Below, in pieces: positions 1 through 6,472 of a stretch of DNA of 10,045 bases. The notes beneath the pieces are model-generated. The model saw only the letters and a program-made list of their open reading frames with translations. It was not told the DNA's origin and did no database searches. Origin of the DNA: Desulfovibrio sp. (GTDB lineage Bacteria; Desulfobacterota; Desulfovibrionia; Desulfovibrionales; Desulfovibrionaceae); NCBI GenBank assembly GCA_022837365.1, contig JALHHV010000045.1:9240-19284 (forward strand), written 5' to 3'. Within the stretch, counting starts at the first letter, position 1; each line of letters opens with the position of its first letter. A program made the position numbers and the translations under genes.

Positions 1-37
1 GTTTGCGCTTTGCGTGATTGTCCGGGGGCGGCTGCGG

Positions 38-2668
38 CTAATGATAGTGGCCGTTCAGGAAATTTTCCGCGAAGCGTTGCACCGCCGCCTCGTCCACCAT
101 CAGCATGTCCAACTGGCGGGTGACGATGAGCAGCCGCCCCAGTTGCACCAGCCGTTCGGCGATCTGCGGGGCCGCGAACTTCTGGAAGCGGGCGGTGACC
201 ATGTCTCCCCGCACCTCCACCTGGAAACCGATGGATTCCAGGATGATGCCGATGCAGCGCACCCGGCGATTCTTGCGCGTTTCGTCTGCTGCGCCGCCCT
301 TGAACTGGAAGGTGATGTAGTTCTTGTTCATGGTCTGGCCGCAGTAGGCGTCCAGCACCCCGTAGTGGTAGCCCACGCGCGAACTGAAATTCAGGTACTT
401 GTCGGAGACCAGGGCGTAGCTGCGGTCGCCGAAGCGCTGGCCGTGCATGGTGGGCGGCTCGATCATGTGGCGGCTCATGACCGACAGGAAGCCGCTCATG
501 TCCACCGGGCGCGGGCCGCGCTGGTGCACCGCCGGGTCCAGCATGCCGTCCAGCAGCGCCTTGAACGGTGCGGAGACCACCTGTTCCGGCCACGCGTAGG
601 GGCCGTCCACGTCGGTCAGGCCGCCGCCAAGGTCGATGACGTGCAGGTCCAGCGGCACCGGGGCCTTCATCTCCACGGCCACGGCCCCGGCGTCGGACAC
701 CGTGTCCGACAGCCGGAACATGTGGGCATAGGACAGTTCGTGCACGAAGCGCATCACGTCGTGGATGGTGCGGCAGGCGGCGGGGGTGAAATCGTCCGAC
801 TTGGGGTCGTGCAGGTTCAGGGGCGAGACGAGCGCGGCCACCTGCTTGAGCAGGTTGTGGATGGGCGTGTCGCGCAGGCACACGGCGCGTTCCTCGCGCA
901 GGGGCAGAAGTTCTTCCACCCGGCCTTGGTAGACCCGGCAGGAAAAGGCGTCCACGGTCACCTCCATGCCCACGGGCAGCGCGGCCATGGCACCCGGCGC
1001 GTTGACGATGGTGGGCACCCCGAATTCCCGCGCCAGCGAGGCCATGTGCCCGGTGATGCTGCCCGCCTCGGCCACGATGGCCTGGGCGCGCTGCATGACC
1101 AGCACGTACGACGGCGAGGAATGCATGGCCACCAGGATGCCGCCCTCGGGGAATAGGGCCAGTTCCTCCGCGTCCCTGGGTTGCAGCACGGGGCCGCAGC
1201 CCACGCCGGGGCAGGCGGGTTCGCCGCCGTGCAGCAGCAGGGGGTAGCCCTCCATGAGCGGCGTGGTGCGCGCGTCGCCGCGCGGGGTGGTGGTCAGCGG
1301 GCGGGCCTGGAGCAGCAGCAGCCGCCCGGCGGGGTCCAGCGCCCATTCCACGTCCTGCGGCACCCCGTAGTGCGCCTCCACCCGCATGCCGATGCGGGCC
1401 AGTTCGGCGGCCTGGGCGTCGGTCAGGCAGGGGGCGTCGCGCTGGGGTTCGGGCACGTCCTCCTCGCGCAGGCGGCCGTCGTCGCCGGGAGCCAGGCGGT
1501 GCGCCTTGCAGACGATATGGCGCGATACCGGGTGGGGGGCGTCCTCGCGGCTGAACAGCCAGGTGTCCGGCTCCATTTCGCCGTCCACCACGGCCGCGCC
1601 CAGCCCCCACGCGGCGTTGATGACCATGGAATCGGACAGCAGGTCCACGGGATGGCGGGTGAACAGCACCCCGGCGGCCACGGAATCCACCATTTCCATG
1701 CAGGCCACGGCCATGGCGCTGGCGTCCAGAGTGATGCCCTGGTGCAGGCGGTACACGATGGCCTGGGGCATGAACAGGCTGGCCACCACCCGCTTCCACG
1801 CGTCCACCACGCCGTCGCGGGGCACGTTGAGCACCGAAAGGTACTGCCCGGCGAAGGACACGTGGCTGTCCTCGCTAAGGGCGCTGGACCGCACGGCCAG
1901 GCGTAGCGGCGCGCCGCCGCCTTCCGCGCCGCCCGGGCCGCCCGCTTCGTCCGTATCGGCGGGGCCGAACGCCGCGTCGCAGGCGGCGCGCAGGGCGTCC
2001 GCCACGTCGGGCGGCACGGTGGCGGCGGCGAACAGGTCCTGGATATCCTCGGCCACGTCCAGCACGCTTTCCGGGTCCTGCGGGTCCACTTCGCGCAGGC
2101 GCTTGCGTATCTCGCCCATCAGCCCGTCATGCTCCATGAAGGCGTAATAGGCGCGCGTGGTTATGGCGAAACCGCGCGGCACGGGCACCCCCACCCGCGA
2201 GGTCAGTTCGCCAAGGTTGGCGCACTTGCCGCCCACCCAGTCCACCATGTCGCCGTTGATTTCGGCGAAGGGCAGGGCGTAGGCGTCCACCGTGGCTTGG
2301 GGGCGGCTTTCCAGCAGGCCGGTGATTTCCGCGTTGATGCGCTCCACCACGCCGGGCAGGGCGGGGTAGGCGTCATTGGATATGGCGTTGAGCCCGGTGA
2401 CCATGCGCATGGCGTGGAACACCGCCCGCGTGGCCTGCGAGCGCAGCCACGTGGCCCCGAACAGGGTGCAGCCCGCGATCTTCTCGTCAATGTCCGCGAG
2501 GATGCGGGCCAGTTCCGCGTTGGAGTCCAGCAGGTCCTTGAAGTGGGCGTAGCGGGCGCGGAACACCCGCATGACCCGCTCGCGCGATTCGGCGTCCACG
2601 GCGCGCCTGCGGCTGAACAGCGAGCGCAGGCGGTCCAGCAGCGAGACGGGCGGCGGCGCGGCCAGCAT
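38..2668 (-). CDS. PEP-synthase-related phosphotransferase with non-canonical C-terminal domain
   Basis: The product is 876 aa and probably cytoplasmic (no signal peptide or TM seen). Residues 1-130 form a charged helical N-terminal extension absent from classical PEP synthase. Residues 145-460 look like the ATP-grasp domain of PEP synthase/PPDK: GGKCANLGEL at 146-155, RSSALSED at 260-267 with SFAGQ following, GVLFTRHP at 333-340, WGLG at 354-357, and a VEWALD...LLLLQARPLT ending near 459. Residues about 505-590 match the swivelling phosphohistidine domain, with GSITGHMASLAREFGVP placing the catalytic His at 541. The last 290 residues do not show the PEP/pyruvate TIM-barrel motifs, so the acceptor may not be pyruvate; I do not recognise this domain. 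Family knowledge suggests ATP-dependent phosphorylation through phospho-His541, but the substrate is unknown. The start ATG follows GGAGGTGA, and that SD overlaps the stop region of the upstream regulator gene (3-nt gap), so the two are probably translationally coupled. The gene ends 37 nt from the window edge. Confidence 0.88.
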   Translation of the reverse strand: MLAAPPPVSLLDRLRSLFSRRRAVDAESRERVMRVFRARYAHFKDLLDSNAELARILADIDEKIAGCTLFGATWLRSQATRAVFHAMRMVTGLNAISNDAYPALPGVVERINAEITGLLESRPQATVDAYALPFAEINGDMVDWVGGKCANLGELTSRVGVPVPRGFAITTRAYYAFMEHDGLMGEIRKRLREVDPQDPESVLDVAEDIQDLFAAATVPPDVADALRAACDAAFGPADTDEAGGPGGAEGGGAPLRLAVRSSALSEDSHVSFAGQYLSVLNVPRDGVVDAWKRVVASLFMPQAIVYRLHQGITLDASAMAVACMEMVDSVAAGVLFTRHPVDLLSDSMVINAAWGLGAAVVDGEMEPDTWLFSREDAPHPVSRHIVCKAHRLAPGDDGRLREEDVPEPQRDAPCLTDAQAAELARIGMRVEAHYGVPQDVEWALDPAGRLLLLQARPLTTTPRGDARTTPLMEGYPLLLHGGEPACPGVGCGPVLQPRDAEELALFPEGGILVAMHSSPSYVLVMQRAQAIVAEAGSITGHMASLAREFGVPTIVNAPGAMAALPVGMEVTVDAFSCRVYQGRVEELLPLREERAVCLRDTPIHNLLKQVAALVSPLNLHDPKSDDFTPAACRTIHDVMRFVHELSYAHMFRLSDTVSDAGAVAVEMKAPVPLDLHVIDLGGGLTDVDGPYAWPEQVVSAPFKALLDGMLDPAVHQRGPRPVDMSGFLSVMSRHMIEPPTMHGQRFGDRSYALVSDKYLNFSSRVGYHYGVLDAYCGQTMNKNYITFQFKGGAADETRKNRRVRCIGIILESIGFQVEVRGDMVTARFQKFAAPQIAERLVQLGRLLIVTRQLDMLMVDEAAVQRFAENFLNGHYH

Positions 2669-2671
2669 GGG

Positions 2672-5527
2672 TCACCTCCGGGACGGCGTCGCCGCGGCGC
2701 CGTCGGTCAGCACGTACCGGGTGGCCGGGCCCTTGCCCACCTTGCGGATGAAGCCCTTGCGCACCATGTCCTGCAAGTCGTACTGCGCCGTGCGCACGGG
2801 TATCTCGTTGCCCACGATGTCCTGGTACTGGGTGCGGGTGATGCCGCCGTTGCGGCTGATGAACTCCCATGCGGCGCGCTGGCGCGGGTTCAGGGTGGAC
2901 AGGGGCGGCACGGAAGATGTGTCGGTCCCGGCGCGCGGGTGGCGGCCGTTGCCGGGGGGCGTCCCGGCCCGGTCGCCCCGGTCGCTCTGGTCACCCCGGC
3001 CCTGCCCGCCGTGTCCGCCGTGTCCGCCACGCAGGCCCGACACGTCCGACCAGTCCGGCCCGCCGCCGCCTCCCCCGGCCGCCACGATGCGCCCGCTGAC
3101 CGGGTCGTACACGGTGGCCCCCGAGGGCGCGGCCATGGCGCTTCCGCCCGGCATGCCCGAGGGGCCGTAGCCCGCCCCATAGGCGGCTCCGTCATTGGGG
3201 TGGAGGGGCGCATGGGGGGAAGGCTGCCCGTAGCCCTGCGGCGGCGCGCCGGGCGCGCCCGGCTGGCCCATGCCGGAAAGGGCCGGGGAGGGCGGCAGCA
3301 GCGCCCCGTGCGACAGGGTGGGGTCCAGTTCCGCGCCGAAGCGCAGGTCTTCGGCGTATAGGGTGTCCCCTTCGGCAAAGGCCACGGCGCGGGTGATGCA
3401 GTTTTTCACCTCGCGCACGTTGCCCGGCCAGTCGTAGGCCAGCAGCTTTTCCAGCGCCCCGCGCGACAGGCCCATGGCCGGGCGCTTCAGGGTTTGCGCG
3501 GCCTGCTTCAGGAAATAGTCGGCCAGGGCGGGGATGTCCTCGCGCCGGTCGCGCAGGGGTGGCGTGTTGATGGTGATCACCGCCAGCCGGTAGTACAGGT
3601 CTTCGCGGAAGGTGCCCTGGCGCGCGCATTCCTTCAGATCCACGTTGGTGGCCGCGATGATGCGCGCGTCGAAGGGAAGCTCGTCGTCGCTGCCCAGCGG
3701 GCGGATGCGCCGCACCGACAGGGCGCGCAGCAGGGCCTGCTGCACCTTGGGCGAGGCGTTGCCGATCTCGTCGAGGTGCAGCGTGCCGCCGTCGGCCGCC
3801 ACGAAGGCCCCCTTGCGCTCGCCCCGCGCCTCGGAAAAGGCCCCCTTGACGTGCCCGAACAGGGCGTCCAGCAGCAGGTTTTCGTCCAGCGCGCCGCAGT
3901 TGATGGAAATGAACGGTCCCTCGGCGCGGTCGCTGGTCATGTGGATGGCCTCGGCGGCCAGTTCCTTGCCGGTGCCCGTCTCGCCGATGATCAGCACGTC
4001 GGCCTCCACGCCGGAAGCCTTGCGGATCAGGCCGCGCAGGCCGCGCACCGATTCGCTGGTGCCCACGATGCCGGGCATGGTGTCCTGCGGCGAAAGCTGG
4101 CTCTGCGGCTGCTGTTGCGCGATTTCCGTGTCCAGGCATACCCGCTGCCGCCGCCGGGTGGACTGGATGTGCTCCTCGCGCAGACGCAATTCCTCGTTGC
4201 GCGCCCGCAGGGCGACGAACAGGTCGTTGGTGGTCTGGCGCAGGGCCTCGGCCTCGGGGTGCACCCGGCCCAGTTCGATAGGCGAAAGGTCGCCCGATTC
4301 CAGCTTGCCGCTGGCCTCTTCCGCGATGCGGTGCAGCGGCCCGGCGATGCCGCGCCCCAGCATGCCCAGGATGAACGCCGCCGCGGCGCTGGAGCACAGC
4401 CCGAACACGAACAGCGCGCCGTACAGCTTGTACGATGCGGCCATGGCCAGGAAGCTGGTGTCGGTGTAGGCGATGCCGCCCACCACCACGGTGCTGGCGC
4501 CCGGCCCTTCGCTGAAGGTGACCGGCGCGTAGCTGATGTAGAAGGCGCGGTTCAGGGGCGAGGGGTCTTCCAGCATGGCGCCCAGGCGGTTCTGGCCGGA
4601 ATTGCCGGACTGGACCTCCGTGACCATGCCCCAGTAGCGCTCCTGCTCGGGACTGGGGCGGAAGGCCGCCTCGAAGCCGGGGCGGCCGAAGTCGCCGCGC
4701 ATGCCCGAGCGCACCGTGTCGGTGGAAAGGTCCAGGTTGGGATGCTCGGGCGATTCCGACTGGAACAGGATCCAGCCGTGCGCGTCGAAGAAGAAGCTGC
4801 GGTGCTTCTCCGTCTCTTCCGGAAAGATGTACAGCGGCGAACGGCGCGATGCGTACACCGACAGCACGTTGCGCATGGCCAGCATGTCCACCGAAAGGGT
4901 GAGCAGCCCGGTCTGGTTGCCCGCGGCGTCGATCACCGGGGTGGTCAGGCGCAGCACGTGCATGGACAGCCCCTGCACCGTGCCCGCAGAGGGCACGGAG
5001 GGGTAGACCACCTCGGTGGGGGCGGAAATGCGCACGAAGCCGGGCTTGGGCTCCTGCGTGTTCTGGCGGGTCAGCGGGCCGAACCGGGTGGCCAGGGCCT
5101 GTTCCAGCGGCACCATCCATACGTCGCGCCCGGTGTTCAGCAGCACCATGCGGTTGTCGGGGGTGGAGCCCTGGTAGGCGATTTCGCGGTACAGGGTGCC
5201 CATGGTTTCGGCGCGGGTGCGCAGGTGGTGGGCCAGCGAGGCGGCCGAGATGTCGGTGCGGGCGAGGTAGAGCAATTCGCGCCGGGCCTGCTGGAGCACC
5301 TGCTCCATCTCGTGGGCCTGCGCCAGCGTGGCCAGCAGCGAACTGCGCCCCAGCGCGTCGTGCAGGAAGTTCTGGGAGATGCGGTGGGAGATGACCCCGC
5401 TGATGACCAGCAGCAGCATGAACGCGGGCAGCGCGGCGAACAGCAGCCGCTTGGCGATGCTCCATTCCGAGAAATTGCCTTCCAGCCGGAACAGCGTGCC
5501 GAACAGCGGCGGCCGATAGTAGCGCAT
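2672..5527 (-). CDS. Membrane-anchored sigma-54-dependent transcriptional activator (sensor-HAMP-AAA+-winged helix)
   Basis: The product is 951 aa. The chosen start (MRYYRPP) has a GGGAGAAGG Shine-Dalgarno and puts a TM helix close to the N-terminus; the frame stays open for 123 more codons upstream, but that stretch is Arg/Ala/Pro-rich and not protein-like. Order of domains: TM1 about 27-48; extracytoplasmic sensor about 49-362 (size and layout suggest a double-Cache-like fold); TM2 about 367-390; HAMP-like segment about 390-440 running into a coiled coil; AAA+ sigma-54 interaction domain about 486-715; Gly/Pro/His-rich linker about 733-872; C-terminal winged-helix-like domain about 873-945. 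In the AAA+ domain: Walker A GETGTGKE 515-522, Walker B LDE 585-587, sensor I ATN 626-628, arginine-finger region REDLYYR 641-647, and WPGNVRE 700-706. The sigma-54-contact loop reads GAFSEA (562-567) instead of GAFTGA. No Fis-type HTH is present. It is a one-component transmembrane activator that probably senses a periplasmic ligand and controls the divergent operon; this target is inferred from the sigma-54 promoter next to it. Confidence 0.92.
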   Translation of the reverse strand: MRYYRPPLFGTLFRLEGNFSEWSIAKRLLFAALPAFMLLLVISGVISHRISQNFLHDALGRSSLLATLAQAHEMEQVLQQARRELLYLARTDISAASLAHHLRTRAETMGTLYREIAYQGSTPDNRMVLLNTGRDVWMVPLEQALATRFGPLTRQNTQEPKPGFVRISAPTEVVYPSVPSAGTVQGLSMHVLRLTTPVIDAAGNQTGLLTLSVDMLAMRNVLSVYASRRSPLYIFPEETEKHRSFFFDAHGWILFQSESPEHPNLDLSTDTVRSGMRGDFGRPGFEAAFRPSPEQERYWGMVTEVQSGNSGQNRLGAMLEDPSPLNRAFYISYAPVTFSEGPGASTVVVGGIAYTDTSFLAMAASYKLYGALFVFGLCSSAAAAFILGMLGRGIAGPLHRIAEEASGKLESGDLSPIELGRVHPEAEALRQTTNDLFVALRARNEELRLREEHIQSTRRRQRVCLDTEIAQQQPQSQLSPQDTMPGIVGTSESVRGLRGLIRKASGVEADVLIIGETGTGKELAAEAIHMTSDRAEGPFISINCGALDENLLLDALFGHVKGAFSEARGERKGAFVAADGGTLHLDEIGNASPKVQQALLRALSVRRIRPLGSDDELPFDARIIAATNVDLKECARQGTFREDLYYRLAVITINTPPLRDRREDIPALADYFLKQAAQTLKRPAMGLSRGALEKLLAYDWPGNVREVKNCITRAVAFAEGDTLYAEDLRFGAELDPTLSHGALLPPSPALSGMGQPGAPGAPPQGYGQPSPHAPLHPNDGAAYGAGYGPSGMPGGSAMAAPSGATVYDPVSGRIVAAGGGGGGPDWSDVSGLRGGHGGHGGQGRGDQSDRGDRAGTPPGNGRHPRAGTDTSSVPPLSTLNPRQRAAWEFISRNGGITRTQYQDIVGNEIPVRTAQYDLQDMVRKGFIRKVGKGPATRYVLTDGAAATPSRR
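2693..2911 (-). other. Winged-helix-like DNA-binding domain at the C-terminus of the activator
   Basis: Residues 873-945 of the activator. The pattern LNPRQRAAWEF, then GGITRTQYQDIVG, then VRTAQYDLQDMVRKGFI, then KVGKGPATRYVL is the layout of winged-helix domains found at the end of RecG-like or Fic-type proteins and DeoR-like regulators: helix, helix-turn-recognition helix, then a beta wing. It sits after a linker of about 140 residues of Gly, Pro, His and Ala that includes a short GGHGGHGG repeat. Classical sigma-54 activators carry a Fis-type helix-turn-helix directly after the AAA+ domain, so this is a replacement. DNA binding is inferred from the pattern. Confidence 0.6.
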
Positions 5528-5732
5528 GCCTTCTCCCTGCGTGGGTGCGGGGCGGTGTACCGCCCGTATCCGGAAACGCGGCGCGCGGGGGCGCGGCGGT
5601 CTGGCCGTGGTGGGCAACGCGCGGGCGCGCCGGGTCCGTGTGCCCCGGGTCTGTGCGTCCCGGTCCCGCCGGCTGGCGGTGCGGCTCGCGCGCGAGTGCG
5701 CGCCAACGTCCGCTTGCCGGGGTGGGGGGCGC

Positions 5733-5758
5733 GCCAATGCCTGTCGCGCTGCATTGGC
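5733..5758. repeat. Perfect inverted repeat in the regulator leader
   Basis: GCCAATGC (5733-5740) and GCATTGGC (5751-5758) are exact reverse complements separated by 10 nt. No T-tract follows on either strand, so it does not look like an intrinsic terminator. It could be an operator for autoregulation or a hairpin in the 5' leader of the regulator mRNA. Seen directly; role inferred. Confidence 0.5.
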
Positions 5759-5884
5759 ATGAGCGCGTACACCTTCGCTTATGAGCGTTTCCCTCGTCTT
5801 CTGCAACAGCATGCGGCGGGGGGAAAGGCAGGCGAAAGCGGGCCGTTCACGGGCGCGGTTGCTTGAGAAATTATGTACAATGTT

Positions 5885-5916
5885 TTGCGCAATCATGCAA
5901 GCACATCTTGCGCGAA
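5885..5916 (+). promoter_or_regulatory. Candidate activator binding sites (TTGC/GCAA cluster) upstream of the sigma-54 promoter
   Basis: TTGCGCAA, itself a palindrome, is at 5885-5892; CATGCAAG is at 5894-5901; a second TTGCGC is at 5908-5913. The elements form TTGC-N8-GCAA and GCAA-N7-TTGC arrangements. Taking the start site inferred from the -12 element (about 5981), the cluster lies at about -96 to -65, a plausible enhancer position for a sigma-54 activator. The cognate regulator is encoded immediately to the left. Binding is inferred from spacing and symmetry only. Confidence 0.4.
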
Positions 5917-5921
5917 AGGCG

Positions 5922-5927
5922 ATTATA
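5922..5927 (-). promoter_or_regulatory. Possible sigma-70 -10 box for the regulator/PEP-synthase-like unit
   Basis: On the minus strand this reads TATAAT, a consensus -10 hexamer. The -35 hexamer at 17-nt spacing is TTTTAA, a weak match. If used, transcription would start near 5915 and give a leader of nearly 390 nt before the regulator start. AT-richness of the region makes a chance match possible. Confidence 0.25.
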
Positions 5928-5954
5928 TAAATAAAAATAGTGTATTAAAAATTT

Positions 5955-5970
5955 TGGCATGCGGATTGCT
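5955..5970 (+). promoter_or_regulatory. Sigma-54 (-24/-12) promoter of the six-gene operon
   Basis: TGGCATG (5955-5961), four bases, then TTGCT (5966-5970). The invariant GG (5956-5957) and GC (5968-5969) are exactly 10 nt apart, and the match to the consensus TGGCACG-N4-TTGCW is near perfect (one transition). The predicted start is about 5981, giving a 5' UTR of about 170 nt to the first gene. The neighbouring divergent gene encodes a sigma-54 activator, which supports the call. Confidence 0.85.
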
Positions 5971-6016
5971 TTCTCCGGGTCGCGCGAAGAGAACCGCGCA
6001 ATGTACAGGACCAAAA

Positions 6017-6039
6017 CCGCACTCCAAGGGGGGGTGCGG
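6017..6039 (+). other. Hairpin in the 5' UTR of the six-gene operon
   Basis: CCGCACTCC (6017-6025) pairs with GGGGTGCGG (6031-6039) across a 5-nt loop: nine pairs, one of them G-T wobble. It lies about 35 nt after the predicted transcription start and has no T-tract, so it is not a standard terminator. It may stabilise the 5' end of the mRNA. Structure by inspection; function not known. Confidence 0.35.
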
Positions 6040-6150
6040 GTGGACGGAAAGGCGGGCTCCGACGCCGGACGGGATCGCAAAAGGCGAGGACGGGCCGGAG
6101 GCGGCAGCCGAAAAGGGCGGCAGGGGCTGCCCGCAACCTGGAGGATGCAC

Positions 6151-6444
6151 ATGAGAAAGTTCAAGACGCTGTTCATGTCGTTGCTGACGTTCGTGCTGGC
6201 CATTCCCGGCCTGGCGCTGGCCGCAGGCGGCGGCGGCGCACCCGTGGTCATCGTGGCCGATACCCGCAAGCTGGACGGGGTCATGGCCTGGTGGGCCAAC
6301 CTGTACAATGAAAGCCACGTGCAGTTCACCACCCTTACCATCATCCTGATCCCGCTGGTGGGCGTGATCTTCGGCGTGCTTGCCGACATCGTGATGAACT
6401 GGATCGGCATCGACCTGAAGTCCCGCGAACTGGCCGAGCACTAG
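6151..6444 (+). CDS. Small exported/membrane protein (97 aa), first gene of the operon
   Basis: A short basic N-terminus (MRKFK), a hydrophobic core and an ALA-A site near residue 24-25 look like a Sec signal peptide; it could instead be an uncleaved anchor. A Gly-rich stretch AGGGGAP follows, then a polar, probably periplasmic segment with AWWANLYNES (about 46-55), and a TM helix at about 61-82 (TLTIILIPLVGVIFGVLADI), ending with a short charged tail. GGAGG is 6 nt upstream of the chosen ATG; an in-frame ATG two codons earlier would crowd the SD. The TauE-like permease begins 28 nt downstream, so it may be a small partner of that transporter; this is inference from position. No family recognised with certainty. 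Confidence 0.82.
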   Translation: MRKFKTLFMSLLTFVLAIPGLALAAGGGGAPVVIVADTRKLDGVMAWWANLYNESHVQFTTLTIILIPLVGVIFGVLADIVMNWIGIDLKSRELAEH

Positions 6445-6472
6445 GCCGCGCCCGCACCAAAGGAGAACAACG

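Larger units (their letters stand above)
5528..5954. other. Intergenic control region between the divergent units (left part)
   Basis: No convincing protein-coding gene. The open frames here are GC-biased shadows with no matching ribosome binding site. Positions 5528 to about 5870 are very GC-rich and would be the long untranslated leader of the regulator mRNA; they contain one perfect 8-bp inverted repeat. Positions about 5870-5954 are AT-rich, a sharp change from the surroundings, and hold the clustered TTGC/GCAA elements and the possible leftward -10 box. Confidence 0.7.

Noticed and set aside
3494..5866. 790-codon open frame on the plus strand opposite the regulator
   Set aside because: His/Gln/Arg-rich composition and no domains; the opposite strand encodes a clear sensor-HAMP-AAA+ protein.
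5528..5896. N-terminal extension of the regulator by 123 codons to an upstream ATG
   Set aside because: The extension is Arg/Ala/Pro-rich, has no good ribosome binding site, and runs through the leader inverted repeat; the start at 5527 has a good SD and places TM1 correctly.
5926..5931. Plus-strand sigma-70 -10 box TATAAA for the six-gene operon
   Set aside because: No acceptable -35 hexamer at 16-18 nt upstream, and an almost perfect sigma-54 promoter is present just downstream.
5873..6007. Two copies of ATGTACA (5873-5879 and 6001-6007) as paired operator sites
   Set aside because: Short motif, 128 bp apart, with the second copy downstream of the predicted transcription start; too weak to separate from chance.
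6103..6131. Inverted repeat GGCAGCC/GGCTGCC upstream of the first gene of the operon as a riboswitch or RBS-sequestering element
   Set aside because: It does not include the SD, and no known riboswitch consensus is visible in the 170-nt leader.
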